Below are positions 32,859 to 41,859 of a stretch of DNA of 64,000 bases, piece after piece. The DNA comes from an uncultured Lachnospiraceae bacterium (GTDB lineage: Bacteria; Bacillota; Clostridia; Lachnospirales; Lachnospiraceae), in the NCBI GenBank assembly GCA_944384025.1, contig CALWRS010000006.1, positions 46,202-110,201 of the forward strand. Reading direction: 5' to 3'. Each line of letters starts with the position of its first letter. Positions within the stretch are counted from its first letter, which is position 1. The notes under the pieces are model-generated. The model was not told the origin of the DNA, searched no databases, and saw nothing but the letters and a program-made list of their open reading frames with translations. The position numbers and the translations under genes are program-made.

Positions 32859-34298
32859 ATGAAAAAATTTGAAAAACAAATAGTCTTTTCCCGGCTGCTC
32901 CTTTTGCTTGCCGCCTTCTTGCTACTTTGTGCATGTAACAAGGAATCACCAAAGCCCGGTGAAAATCGCCCGCCTGCGTTGACTACGCCGTCCCAAACAG
33001 CGGTGAGCGAGTCTCCGACGCCGACGAGCAAGCCAAGTGTAATGCCGAGTACAGAGCCGACGCCGTTTTTAGAATTTCCTAAGCCGGAGTATGCCCTGAT
33101 AAAGGAAACAACGATATGTTATGAAGGAAACGAGGAGCAGGTGCTTGACACTTTGGAAATGAGCGCTGCTTATACGGAGGATGGATACTTACTGTCTCGG
33201 AACAGTGAAAACTGCAGCGAGGAATGGAATTACGAACCGGTAGAATCTTCCGGCGAAAGGCGGTTAACGCGTTATGTGAAAACAGAAATCGACGGAAGCG
33301 GCGAAACGCAGACGGAGACAAGAGTGTATTCTTATGACAGCAATGGCCGCATCTTAAGCGTCGATATTACACAGGCTTCCTTGTCCGATGGCACGTCTCC
33401 TAATAAGCGTGAGCTGCGCTATAACTACCGTGCGGATGGATCCGGGTATGAGGCTTGGGAGTTGGGTGATGACGGAGAGGAAAAAATCCGATATACATAC
33501 GAAAACGGCGTGTGCGTAGGAATCCGGATTGCAAATGGCCAAGAGTATCGATACGATGCCATGGGGCATGTTATTGAAGTGACTTATGCGGGCGGAGAGG
33601 TTCAGTATCAGGCAGTTTACAGTGAAAAAGGGGAGCTGCTTCGCGCATATCAGTGTGAGACCAATGACAGCACGGAAGATACCACCTACTTTGTAACAAC
33701 TTATGAGGCGACTTACAAGGAGGGAAAGCTTCAAACGGAGACTGTGCGGAAGGAATACGCAGCAGAACGGACGGAGGATTTTATCCGTACCTATCTGTAT
33801 GACGAAGACGGAACGCTTATGCAAGTTCTTCGTACGGATGCGGGAAAAACAGAAGCCTGGGTAGAATTCCAATATTCAGAACAAATGGAGGAGGATGTCC
33901 GTGTAGTTCGCGAGTTGGAGTATGGGAATAGCAGTGTTCATGAATCTCGCGTGTGCTGGTATGACAAAAACGGCGTATTGCTTGAGGAATTCGGCAAGGA
34001 CGATGTCAAACGAGCCTATACCTACGGAGCAAGCGGCGAACGTTTGACGGTTTCGTATGTGGCATCCGGGGAAAACGTGTGGGAAGAATATCGTTATAAC
34101 GAATACGGACTTCCGGAGACAAAAACTTGTCTGAAATACTCTGATGGCGTAATTAACAGTAAGACGGTTACGACGTACGAGTATGCATTTTTTGATGCAC
34201 TTCCGGTACAGGAGCCGGTGGAACTTGGTTATCCGTATTCGGGAGTTTACATTGATACAGGTATTTTGTATCGTCATTTGAATGAGAGAATACGGTAA
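32859..34298 (+). CDS. Lipoprotein with YD-like repeats
   Basis: 479 residues. Lipoprotein signal with LCAC lipobox (Cys26), a Ser/Thr/Pro-rich spacer (about 30-70) and then a series of imperfect RHS/YD-type repeats: YSYDSNGRILSV, YRYDAMGHVIEV, YLYDEDGTLMQV, CWYDKNGVLLEE, YRYNEYGLPETK. Such repeats form extended beta structures and are found in surface proteins and toxins, but there is no toxin-like C-terminal domain here. ATG 32859 is preferred over 32835 because AAAGGAGG lies at 32842-32849. It sits alone between the IS remnant and tRNA-Arg. Function unknown. Confidence 0.8.
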   Translation: MKKFEKQIVFSRLLLLLAAFLLLCACNKESPKPGENRPPALTTPSQTAVSESPTPTSKPSVMPSTEPTPFLEFPKPEYALIKETTICYEGNEEQVLDTLEMSAAYTEDGYLLSRNSENCSEEWNYEPVESSGERRLTRYVKTEIDGSGETQTETRVYSYDSNGRILSVDITQASLSDGTSPNKRELRYNYRADGSGYEAWELGDDGEEKIRYTYENGVCVGIRIANGQEYRYDAMGHVIEVTYAGGEVQYQAVYSEKGELLRAYQCETNDSTEDTTYFVTTYEATYKEGKLQTETVRKEYAAERTEDFIRTYLYDEDGTLMQVLRTDAGKTEAWVEFQYSEQMEEDVRVVRELEYGNSSVHESRVCWYDKNGVLLEEFGKDDVKRAYTYGASGERLTVSYVASGENVWEEYRYNEYGLPETKTCLKYSDGVINSKTVTTYEYAFFDALPVQEPVELGYPYSGVYIDTGILYRHLNERIR

Positions 34299-34340
34299 GA
34301 GGGAGGAACCATCCGACACGATCGTTTTTTGAAAATGGGC

Positions 34341-34369
34341 TTTACAAACGGGAGGCCATTCGCTATAAT
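34341..34369 (+). promoter_or_regulatory. tRNA-Arg promoter
   Basis: -35 TTTACA (34341-34346), 17-bp spacer, -10 TATAAT (34364-34369), 55 bp before the tRNA. Confidence 0.75.
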
Positions 34370-34424
34370 AATCAGCGTGGTTCTTATTTTTCTGGAAGAT
34401 TCCGTCCGGAAAATCAAGATGCTT

Positions 34425-34498
34425 GCACTTGTAGCTCAGCTGGATAGAGTAGTGGCTTCCGAAGCCAAAGGTCGGGGGTTCGAATCCCTTCAGGTGCA
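34425..34498 (+). tRNA. tRNA-Arg (anticodon CCG)
   Basis: 74 nt. Acceptor GCACTTG/CAGGTGC with one G-U pair, discriminator A; anticodon loop TTCCGAA gives CCG for codon CGG; T-arm GGGTTCGAATCCC. The outermost anticodon-stem pair is mismatched. No encoded CCA. Confidence 0.93.
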
Positions 34499-34532
34499 AA
34501 AAATGTGTCCTGCGCGGGAAATGTGCGGAACA

Positions 34533-34581
34533 AAAAAGGCAGGAACCGGAGGGCACGCAGTCTTCCGGTTCCTGCCTTTTT
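34533..34581 (+). terminator. Terminator after tRNA-Arg
   Basis: 18-bp perfect stem (34533-34550 with 34564-34581), A-rich at the base on one side and T-rich on the other. Confidence 0.92.
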
Positions 34582-34678
34582 AGTCGGCAGAAAAATTCGC
34601 TTTGTGAAATAAAATTCAGGAATTTTGCCTATCCTATTCCTGCACGGCAGTTACTACTTTATGACATGTGAGGGAAAA

Positions 34679-35665
34679 ATGAATCAGGTATCTTTTTATG
34701 ACACAAAACCGTATGACCGCACTTTTTTTGATGAACTTGCCGGTCAATACGGCGTACAAATCCATTACTTTGACGAAAAACTAAATCAGAAAACAGCGAC
34801 GTTTGCGGAGGGAGAAGCGGTTATTGCCTTTGTAAACGACAACTTAAACGAGGAATGTTTAAAAACACTGTACGAAAAGGGCGTCCGCGCGATTGCCATG
34901 CGCTGTTCCGGCTATAACAACGTGAACTTGAAATATGCGAAAGACAAGTTTCACGTGTTCCGTGTTCCGGCGTATTCTCCTTACGCGGTAGCGGAGTATG
35001 CGATGGGCACGCTGCTTACAGTGAACCGAAAGCTGCACCGCGCTTACAACCGCACGAAAGAGTTTAATTTCAGCTTAAACGGTCTGACCGGCTTTGACTT
35101 GCACGGAAAAACCATCGGCGTGATTGGAACCGGCCGAATTGGGCAGGCATTTATTTCTATCTGCAAAGGCTTTGGAATGCGCGTTTTGGCGTACGACGTA
35201 TACCCAATGCCAAATCCGGACTTTTCCTACGTAAGTCTTCCGGAGCTTTACCGGGAGTCGGATATTATTTCGCTTCATTGTCCGCTGACAAGGGAGTCAT
35301 ACCATATGATTGATAAAGAATCTATCGGACAAATGAAACAGGGCGTATACCTTTTGAATACTTCGCGCGGCGCGCTTATTGACAGCGAAGCGCTTTTGGA
35401 AGGGCTTATGTCTAGGAAAATTGGCGGCGCGGCGCTTGACGTGTACGAAGAGGAGACGGAGTACTTTTACGAAGACTTCTCGAACGATATTATTGACGAC
35501 GATACGCTGGCGCGGCTTGTCTCGCTTCCAAACGTGCTCATTACTTCGCACCAGGCTTTTTTGACGCGCGAAGCGCTGAAAAACATTGCGGCAACCACGC
35601 TGGAAAATTTGAAGGAATATTTTGATGGGAAAACGGAATTCACAAACGAAATTAAAATCTCGTAA
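34679..35665 (+). CDS. D-lactate dehydrogenase-like 2-hydroxyacid dehydrogenase
   Basis: 328 residues. Reduces pyruvate or a related 2-oxoacid with NADH; likely a fermentative role. NAD-binding IGVIGTGRIGQAFISI, the substrate Arg region LLNTSRGALIDSEAL, the catalytic Glu in DVYEEETEYF and His in ITSHQAFLTREAL. The arrangement RCSGYNNVNL and YFYEDFSNDIIDDD is typical of the D-LDH subgroup rather than phosphoglycerate dehydrogenase. ATG 34679 is chosen for the GTGAGGG ribosome binding site and family-like start (QVSFYDTKPYD). The next gene overlaps its last 41 bases. Confidence 0.9.
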   Translation: MNQVSFYDTKPYDRTFFDELAGQYGVQIHYFDEKLNQKTATFAEGEAVIAFVNDNLNEECLKTLYEKGVRAIAMRCSGYNNVNLKYAKDKFHVFRVPAYSPYAVAEYAMGTLLTVNRKLHRAYNRTKEFNFSLNGLTGFDLHGKTIGVIGTGRIGQAFISICKGFGMRVLAYDVYPMPNPDFSYVSLPELYRESDIISLHCPLTRESYHMIDKESIGQMKQGVYLLNTSRGALIDSEALLEGLMSRKIGGAALDVYEEETEYFYEDFSNDIIDDDTLARLVSLPNVLITSHQAFLTREALKNIAATTLENLKEYFDGKTEFTNEIKIS

Positions 35666-36470
35666 GGGCATATTTCTTTACCTTGTGTTCGCGGTCTCGT
35701 GCCTGCTTTTTTCCTGTGCTAAGGACGCGGCTACGCCCGTAACAGGCGGCGCGAGCGTATCGCCCTCGGGCGCTGCGGCAACGCAGCCGCTCTCGTCCGA
35801 AGAGCCTGCGCTTTCGCAGCAGGCGCAGGGCGAATACCAGTTTCGCCAGCCAACTGCCGGAGAAGAGTGCGCGGAAATTGTAATTTCCGGATACGGCTCT
35901 ATTTTCGTCCGGCTCTTCCCCGAAGACGCGCCAAAAGCGGTGGAAAATTTTGTTTCGCTTGCAAAAGAAGGCTACTACGACAATATGAAAATTGACCGCA
36001 TTATCGCGGATTACCTTTTGCAAAGCGGAAGTCCGGACGGGGACTCCGGAAAGAGCATTTACGGCGGCGGCTTTGAAAATGAAATATCAAACCGGCTGAT
36101 TCCGGCAAGAGGGGCGCTTTGCATGGCAAACTTCGGCGAGGACGGTACGAACACGAGCCAGTTTTTCCTTGTGCAAACAAAAGCGGAAATTGTCCGCTCG
36201 CTTGCGGATCCGTTAGAAAACCGCTACCATATGAGCCTTAGGGAGTACTTTAAAGAAGCGTACCAAACGGACATTACGGAAGAGGAGCTAAAGCGCTACG
36301 AGCTCTACGGCGGCGCGCCGTGGCTCTTTGGCCATCACACGGTATTTGGACAAATTTACGACGGGTTTTCGGTGCTGGACGCTTTGATGGAAGCAAAAGT
36401 TACGTCGAAATTAAAGCCGAATCCGACAATTCGGATTGAGACCGTGCGTATTTTTACGTTTGCAGGGTAA
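35625..36470 (+). CDS. Peptidyl-prolyl cis-trans isomerase (cyclophilin), lipoprotein
   Basis: 281 residues. Lipoprotein signal with lipobox LFSC (Cys31), an Ala/Ser/Pro-rich spacer, then a cyclophilin domain (from about 80): FPEDAPKAVENFVSLAKEGY, KIDRIIADYLLQSGSPDGDS (catalytic Arg in DRII), GALCMANFGEDGTNTSQFF and HHTVFGQIYDGFSVLDAL. Acts on extracellular protein folding. An insertion of about 45 residues (RYHMSLREYFKEAYQTDITE...) before the last strand is common in clostridial forms. It overlaps the dehydrogenase gene by 41 nt in another frame. Confidence 0.9.
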   Translation: MGKRNSQTKLKSRKGIFLYLVFAVSCLLFSCAKDAATPVTGGASVSPSGAAATQPLSSEEPALSQQAQGEYQFRQPTAGEECAEIVISGYGSIFVRLFPEDAPKAVENFVSLAKEGYYDNMKIDRIIADYLLQSGSPDGDSGKSIYGGGFENEISNRLIPARGALCMANFGEDGTNTSQFFLVQTKAEIVRSLADPLENRYHMSLREYFKEAYQTDITEEELKRYELYGGAPWLFGHHTVFGQIYDGFSVLDALMEAKVTSKLKPNPTIRIETVRIFTFAG

Positions 36471-36484
36471 GAAAAGGCGGCGCG

Positions 36485-36516
36485 TTCACATACCCTTCAC
36501 ACACCCGTGTTAAAAT
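36485..36516 (+). promoter_or_regulatory. Tandem TTCACA repeats and -10 upstream of the response-regulator gene
   Basis: TTCACA at 36485-36490 and 36496-36501, spaced 11 bp as in binding sites of OmpR/PhoB-class regulators, followed by a -10-like TAAAAT at 36511-36516. Fits autoregulation by the regulator encoded next. Confidence 0.5.
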
Positions 36517-36549
36517 AACGGCAGTATTTCTGCAGGGGAGGCGAGCGCA

Positions 36550-37218
36550 ATGGAAGAAATTAAAATCTTAGTCGTAGATGACGAGAGCCGAATGAGAAAA
36601 CTCGTATGCGACTTTTTGCAAAAAAGAGGATATCAAACGTACGAGGCCGGAAACGGAGAAGAAGCAGTAGATTTATTTTTCCAGAAGAAGGACGTAGATT
36701 TAATCATTCTGGACGTAATGATGCCAAAGATGGATGGCTGGCAGACCTGCCGGGAAATTCGCAGGTACTCCAAAGTCCCGATTATTATGCTGACAGCCAA
36801 AAGCGAAGAAAAAGACGAGCTTCTGGGTTTTCAGCTTGGCGTTGACGAGTATATCAGCAAGCCGTTTAGCCCGCGTATTTTGGTAGCAAGAGTCGATGCG
36901 ATTTTGCGAAGAAGCGGAACAGCGGACGACAAACTAGAAGTTGGCGGCATTGCCATGGATAAATCCGCGCATCAAGTGACGGTGGACGGCGAGCCTATTG
37001 ATTTAAGCGTCAAGGAATTTGAACTGCTGGATTATTTTATGACGAACCGCGGCGTGGCGCTCTCCCGCGAAAAAATCTTGAACAACGTTTGGAATTATGA
37101 TTATTTCGGCGATGCCCGAACGATTGATACGCATGTGAAGAAGCTCCGCAGTAAAATGGGAGAAAAAGGAAGCTACATTAAGACAATCTGGGGAATGGGA
37201 TATAAATTTGAAGTATAA
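36550..37218 (+). CDS. OmpR-family response regulator
   Basis: 222 residues. Receiver domain with the acidic pocket VVDDES, phosphorylation site Asp55 in LIILDVMMPKMDGW, and Lys in YISKPFSPRIL; winged-helix output domain with LSVKEFELLDYFMTNRG and RTIDTHVKKLRSKMGEKG. Pairs with the histidine kinase encoded 70 bp downstream. A hairpin in the gap (37231-37251) may reduce kinase expression relative to the regulator. Confidence 0.95.
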   Translation: MEEIKILVVDDESRMRKLVCDFLQKRGYQTYEAGNGEEAVDLFFQKKDVDLIILDVMMPKMDGWQTCREIRRYSKVPIIMLTAKSEEKDELLGFQLGVDEYISKPFSPRILVARVDAILRRSGTADDKLEVGGIAMDKSAHQVTVDGEPIDLSVKEFELLDYFMTNRGVALSREKILNNVWNYDYFGDARTIDTHVKKLRSKMGEKGSYIKTIWGMGYKFEV

Positions 37219-37230
37219 GAAAGTGCACGA

Positions 37231-37251
37231 AGAGCCCGGTTGACGGGCTCT
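37231..37251 (+). other. Hairpin between response regulator and kinase genes
   Basis: AGAGCCCG pairs with CGGGCTCT around GTTGA. Only three T follow, so it is at most a weak or partial terminator. Confidence 0.55.
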
Positions 37252-37288
37252 TTATGTATTTTACAAATGTGTTAAAAGGAGAAAAACG

Positions 37289-38836
37289 ATGAAACGGTCC
37301 GTTTCCTTCCGAACCAAAGTGTCGTTGGCGTTTGCCGTTGCTGTAGCGAGTGCAGTTGCTCTGTGCTGGCTTATGTCGCGCTGCTTCCTGAAAGATTACT
37401 ACATGAAAGAGAAGCTCGAAAGCTTAGAGGGCGCCTACCATGTCGTCAACCAGGCTTTTGGCGCGGATATGGAGCTTACGGACGATGCCGATTTGCTGCT
37501 TGAGCAGCTCTCGGACAACGGGCGCATCAGCCTGCTGATTATTAATCCCGGCAGCAGCGGAAACGACAAGTACATCTTCACGACAGAGTATAACGACATG
37601 GTGCTTGGGCGGATGCTCTCCTCCATCCAGAAATATCTGAATTTAAGCACTGGCAAGGAACCTTACGAGGTGCTTCGCTCGGACTCGGAAAACTATTCTA
37701 TTTACAAGCTCTACGACGAGGCGATGGATCGCAACAACATCGACTTGTTTGGAAAGTTAGACAACGGCTGCTACGTTTTTTTGAGCATGAGCTATCAAAG
37801 CATAACAGACGCGGCGGATATTGCCTCGCGCTTTATGGCGTATGTGGGCGTTGCCGTCACGCTTTGCGGAGCGGTGCTCGTGTACTTCTTGAGCACCGTA
37901 TTGACGCGCCCTATCGAGCAGCTCTCGGAAATCGCCCAAAGGATGAGCCATCAGGATTTTGAAGCGCGCTTTCCTGTTCGCGGAAACGACGAAATCGGCG
38001 TTTTGGGCGCATCGATGAACCGGCTCTCCGAGCGGCTGGAGGTTACGATTAAGGAGCTAAAGGAAGCAAACAATGAGCTGCAAAAGGACATTCAGCGTAA
38101 AATGGAAATCGACAATATGCGCACGGACTTTATCTCCAACGTTTCGCACGAGCTGAAGACGCCGCTAGCTCTAATCCAAGGGTACGCCGAGGGCTTGCAG
38201 GAAAACATTAACGAAGACGCGCAAAGCCGCGAGTTTTACTGCGAAGTGATTGTGGACGAGGCAAGAAAGATGAGCCGGATGGTGAAAAAGCTGCTGACGC
38301 TGCATCAGATTGAATTCGGGCAGAATACGTTAGAAATGGAGCGCTTTGACATTGTCTCCATGCTGCAGACCGTTCTTGCCGCAACGGACATTTTGCGGGA
38401 ACAAAAGGACGTTACGCTGCATTTTCAGGAAAAAGGACCGGTTTACGTGTGGGCAGACGAGTACTTGATTGAAGAAGTGGTCACCAATTATCTTAGCAAC
38501 GCCATGAACCATGTGTCGAAATCGAAAGAAATTGCCGTTTCCCTTCAGAAAAAGGGTGCAAGTGTACGCGTTTGCGTGTATAATACAGGAGAGCCGATTC
38601 CGGAGGAAGATCTGGAAAACATCTGGGTCAAGTTCTACAAAGTAGACAAGGCGAGGACAAGAGAGTACGGCGGAAGCGGAATCGGACTTTCTATTGTAAA
38701 AGCAATCATGGAAAACCATAATCAAAAATATGGAGTTATCAATCACCCCGGCGGAGTAGAGTTCTGGTTTGAGCTGGACGCTGCCGGTGAAGTTTCAGCA
38801 AAAGGAGAGACGGACGAACATGATAGCGATCATTGA
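37289..38836 (+). CDS. HAMP-domain sensor histidine kinase
   Basis: 515 residues. Membrane helices at about 12-31 and 183-204 flank an extracellular sensor domain of about 150 residues. HAMP domain (about 203-256), HisKA with FISNVSHELKTPLALIQGY (phospho-acceptor His287), and HATPase with N-box YLSNAMNHVSKSKEIAVS and G-box YGGSGIGLSIVKAIMENH. The partner is the OmpR-type regulator upstream. Its end overlaps hisH by 17 nt, an unusual coupling of a two-component system with a biosynthetic gene. Signal unknown. Confidence 0.94.
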   Translation: MKRSVSFRTKVSLAFAVAVASAVALCWLMSRCFLKDYYMKEKLESLEGAYHVVNQAFGADMELTDDADLLLEQLSDNGRISLLIINPGSSGNDKYIFTTEYNDMVLGRMLSSIQKYLNLSTGKEPYEVLRSDSENYSIYKLYDEAMDRNNIDLFGKLDNGCYVFLSMSYQSITDAADIASRFMAYVGVAVTLCGAVLVYFLSTVLTRPIEQLSEIAQRMSHQDFEARFPVRGNDEIGVLGASMNRLSERLEVTIKELKEANNELQKDIQRKMEIDNMRTDFISNVSHELKTPLALIQGYAEGLQENINEDAQSREFYCEVIVDEARKMSRMVKKLLTLHQIEFGQNTLEMERFDIVSMLQTVLAATDILREQKDVTLHFQEKGPVYVWADEYLIEEVVTNYLSNAMNHVSKSKEIAVSLQKKGASVRVCVYNTGEPIPEEDLENIWVKFYKVDKARTREYGGSGIGLSIVKAIMENHNQKYGVINHPGGVEFWFELDAAGEVSAKGETDEHDSDH

Positions 38837-39425
38837 TTATGACGCAGGAAATATAAGAAACGTAGAGAACGCGCTGCAAGCGCTCTCGCAGGAGACGGTT
38901 CTTACAAGGGACGCGGAGACGATTTTGCGCGCGGATCGCTGTATTCTGCCCGGGGTCGGCGCCTTTGGAGACGCTATGGACAAGCTGCACCGCTACGGAC
39001 TCGTTTCAGTGATTCGTGAGTTTACAAAGAGCGGGAAGCCGTTTCTTGGTATCTGCCTTGGCTTACAGCTTTTGTTTTCTGCGAGCGAAGAGTCGGAAGG
39101 CGCAAAGGGACTGGACATTCTGCCCGGAAAAATATGCCGGATTCCAAGCGGGGAAGGACTTAAGATTCCGCACATTGGCTGGAACGATTTACATTTCTTA
39201 AAGCGGACCCGGCTTTTTGCGGGTGTGGACGAGGGCGCGTACGCCTACTTTGTACACTCGTATTATCTTAAAGCGGAGGATGAGCGAATTGTGGCTGCAA
39301 CGACCGAGTACGGCGTAACGATTCATGCCGCAGTCGAAAAAGACAACGTATTTGCCTGTCAATTTCATCCGGAAAAAAGCGGAAACGTGGGCAGGAAAAT
39401 TTTGGAAAACTTCTGCAACCTTTAA
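38820..39425 (+). CDS. hisH: Imidazole glycerol phosphate synthase, glutaminase subunit
   Basis: 201 residues. Supplies ammonia from glutamine to HisF for histidine biosynthesis. Class I glutaminase: [15 protein letters not shown] at the N-terminus, [13 protein letters not shown], the catalytic Cys in [19 protein letters not shown], and the His/Glu pair in [12 protein letters not shown] at 38820 has AAAGGAGAG just upstream, inside the end of the kinase gene. hisF follows after 22 bp. The remaining his genes are not in the window. Confidence 0.95.
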   Translation: MIAIIDYDAGNIRNVENALQALSQETVLTRDAETILRADRCILPGVGAFGDAMDKLHRYGLVSVIREFTKSGKPFLGICLGLQLLFSASEESEGAKGLDILPGKICRIPSGEGLKIPHIGWNDLHFLKRTRLFAGVDEGAYAYFVHSYYLKAEDERIVAATTEYGVTIHAAVEKDNVFACQFHPEKSGNVGRKILENFCNL

Positions 39426-39447
39426 AATACGGCCGGGAGGAGAAAAA

Positions 39448-40203
39448 ATGTTTACAAAGCGAATTATCCCTTGCCTAGATGTACATAACGGCAGGGTTGT
39501 AAAAGGAGTTAATTTTGTAAATCTAAAAGATGCCGGTGACCCGGTAGAAGTCGGCAGAGCGTACGGAGAAGCCGGCGCGGACGAACTTGTTTTTCTTGAT
39601 ATTACGGCTTCCTCGGATGCGCGGACGATTCGCGCAGAGATGGTGCGCCGGGTTGCGCAGACGATATTTATTCCGTTTACGGTTGGCGGAGGCATCCGAA
39701 GCGTAGAGGATTTTCGGATGATTTTGCGCGAGGGCGCGGACAAAGTAGCGGTAAATTCCGCCGCGATTATGAACCCGGAGTTGATTACGGAGGCGGCGCA
39801 GAAATTTGGCAGCCAGTGCGTAGTCGTTGCCATTGACGCAAAGCGCACGCCCGACGGATTTCACATATACAAAAACGGCGGACGCATTGATATGGGCATG
39901 GATGCCATCGAGTGGGCAAAGCGCGCCGAAGCGCTTGGCGCAGGCGAGCTGCTTGTGACAAGCATGGACTGCGATGGCACGAAAAACGGCTACGATATGG
40001 AGCTGACGCGGCGCATTTCCGAAAGCGTTTCCATTCCGGTTATCGCTTCCGGCGGCGCAGGAAACTGCGAGCACTTTTACGACGTTTTGACGGAGGGAAA
40101 GGCGGACGCAGCGCTTGCGGCATCGCTGTTTCACTACGAGGAACTGGAAATTGGACAGGTGAAAAAATACCTTCGGGATAAAGGGGTCAGCGTGAGAATC
40201 TGA
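39448..40203 (+). CDS. hisF: Imidazole glycerol phosphate synthase, cyclase subunit
   Basis: 251 residues, TIM barrel that joins ammonia to PRFAR, giving imidazole glycerol phosphate and [25 protein letters not shown] contains the first catalytic Asp; [14 protein letters not shown] and the second Asp in [14 protein letters not shown] are present, as are the phosphate loops [13 protein letters not shown] and [14 protein letters not shown]. Start fixed by GGGAGGAG. Forms the complete HisHF enzyme with the preceding gene. Confidence 0.96.
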   Translation: MFTKRIIPCLDVHNGRVVKGVNFVNLKDAGDPVEVGRAYGEAGADELVFLDITASSDARTIRAEMVRRVAQTIFIPFTVGGGIRSVEDFRMILREGADKVAVNSAAIMNPELITEAAQKFGSQCVVVAIDAKRTPDGFHIYKNGGRIDMGMDAIEWAKRAEALGAGELLVTSMDCDGTKNGYDMELTRRISESVSIPVIASGGAGNCEHFYDVLTEGKADAALAASLFHYEELEIGQVKKYLRDKGVSVRI

Positions 40204-40218
40204 CCGGAAGGAGCATAG

Positions 40219-40908
40219 ATGGCAGCGATTACGGGAGAATGGCTGGAAACGCTTGGCGGAGAGTTTCAAAAAGAGTATTACCGGGAATTGTATCGATTTG
40301 TAGTAGATGAGTATCGGACGCAGAAAATTTTCCCTGCAAAGGAAGATATTTTTCAGGCGTTTCACCTTACGCCGCTTTCCAAAGTGAAAATAGTGATTTT
40401 GGGGCAGGATCCGTATCACAACGACGGACAGGCGCACGGGCTTTGCTTTTCGGTGCAGCCCCACGTAGACATTCCGCCGTCGCTTGTAAACATTTACAAA
40501 GAATTGAACGCGGATTTGGGATGCCGGATTCCAAGCCACGGTTGTTTGACAAAGTGGGCAAAGCAGGGCGTTTTGCTTTTAAATACTGTGCTGACGGTGC
40601 GGGCACATCAGGCGTTTTCTCATCAAGGGAAAGGCTGGGAGCAGTTTACGGACGAAGTAATCCGCGTGCTTAACCGCGAGGATCGGCCGATCGTCTTTTT
40701 GCTTTGGGGCAGTCCGGCGCAAAAAAAAGCGTCGATGCTTACAAACCCGAAACACCTTGTTTTAAAAGCGCCGCATCCAAGTCCGCTGTCTGCATACCGC
40801 GGATTTTTTGGCTGTCGGCATTTTAGCTTGGCAAACGAGTTTTTGCGTGCAAACGGTGAGAAGGAAATTGACTGGCAGATAGAGGAATTCAACACGCCAA
40901 AGCTGTAG
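40219..40908 (+). CDS. ung: Uracil-DNA glycosylase
   Basis: 229 residues, family 1 UDG. Removes uracil from DNA at the start of base-excision repair. Catalytic water-activating motif VILGQDPYHNDGQAHGLCFS, the uracil pocket VLLLNTVLTVRAHQAFSHQG and the DNA-intercalation loop KAPHPSPLSAYRGFFGC are complete. It is 15 bp after hisF in the same direction and probably rides on the same transcript. Confidence 0.97.
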   Translation: MAAITGEWLETLGGEFQKEYYRELYRFVVDEYRTQKIFPAKEDIFQAFHLTPLSKVKIVILGQDPYHNDGQAHGLCFSVQPHVDIPPSLVNIYKELNADLGCRIPSHGCLTKWAKQGVLLLNTVLTVRAHQAFSHQGKGWEQFTDEVIRVLNREDRPIVFLLWGSPAQKKASMLTNPKHLVLKAPHPSPLSAYRGFFGCRHFSLANEFLRANGEKEIDWQIEEFNTPKL

Positions 40909-40930
40909 CGAAGGCAGGGGGGAAGGCAAG

Positions 40931-41782
40931 ATGATGCAGAAGTTTTATTCGGACATGGTAAGGCAGGAGCTAAATCCGACCATTCTTTATTGCAGTAAAG
41001 TAAAGGATTCGCATTTTACGGAGCTGCACACGCATCCAAATATTGAAATTGCATACATACTTTCTGGAACCGGTCACTACCAGGTGGAGGATAAAGTTTA
41101 CGAAGTGAAACAGGGCGATTTGCTGATTTGCAACCCCGGTGTCCCGCATCGAAGCATTATTTCCGACGCGTCGGATCTTTCTTTGGAGTTTGTCATTGGC
41201 TTTACGGATTTGTTCTTTCAGGGAATGCCGGATAATCAGATTGTTTTGCCGGACGGCGGGGTGCTGCTGACGCTCTCGGACGAAGCAAAAAGAGAGTGCA
41301 GCCGCTGCTGCTACGAAATTATCGAAGAAAACGCTTCCAAGGAACCGGGGCGCTACTACATGATTCAGGCGCAGATGATTCGCATGCTCGTGCTGATTTA
41401 CCGCGCCATCAGCGTCCGCAGGGAACCGGAAATGGTCAGCTTGACGTTTGAGAGCTATTCGCGCAGCTACGTCGTAAAAAAGATTATACATTACATAAAC
41501 GAGAACTACGCGCAAAAAATCTCGCTCGATCAAATTGCACATAACATGTACCTAAGTCCGGTATATATTTCAAAAATCTTCAAAGAAAAAACAGGCGATT
41601 CGCCGATTAATTACTTAATTCGGATTCGCCTCTCCAGAGCGAAAGAGCTGCTGGATAAAGATACTGGAAGCATTAAGGAGATTGCGGCGGCAGTTGGCTA
41701 CGACGACGTATACCATTTCTCCAAGCTGTTTAAAAAATATTTTGGCGTATCGCCAATGAATTACCGCAAGAGCGTGCAGTAA
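40931..41782 (+). CDS. AraC-family transcriptional regulator
   Basis: 283 residues. N-terminal cupin-like sensor domain (FTELHTHPNIEIAYILSGTG, KQGDLLICNPGVPHR), a helical linker, and a C-terminal double helix-turn-helix (from about 185): ISLDQIAHNMYLSPVYISKI, EKTGDSPINYLIRIRLSRAK and IKEIAAAVGYDDVYHFSKLF. Members usually activate sugar-utilisation genes on binding a sugar. The next gene is an EIIA-Glc protein, but no dedicated sugar operon adjoins, so the target is open. Confidence 0.93.
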   Translation: MMQKFYSDMVRQELNPTILYCSKVKDSHFTELHTHPNIEIAYILSGTGHYQVEDKVYEVKQGDLLICNPGVPHRSIISDASDLSLEFVIGFTDLFFQGMPDNQIVLPDGGVLLTLSDEAKRECSRCCYEIIEENASKEPGRYYMIQAQMIRMLVLIYRAISVRREPEMVSLTFESYSRSYVVKKIIHYINENYAQKISLDQIAHNMYLSPVYISKIFKEKTGDSPINYLIRIRLSRAKELLDKDTGSIKEIAAAVGYDDVYHFSKLFKKYFGVSPMNYRKSVQ

Positions 41783-41859
41783 GGAAAGTATAATTTAGGC
41801 GTCTTTGCAAAAAATAGCTTTGATGCAGGCGAAACGTCTGCGAAAGAGCGGAGGCGCGT

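Noticed and set aside
39523-40539. 338-codon minus-strand frame over hisF and ung
   Set aside because: Shadow of two clear genes; Cys/His/Arg-rich composition typical of antisense frames.
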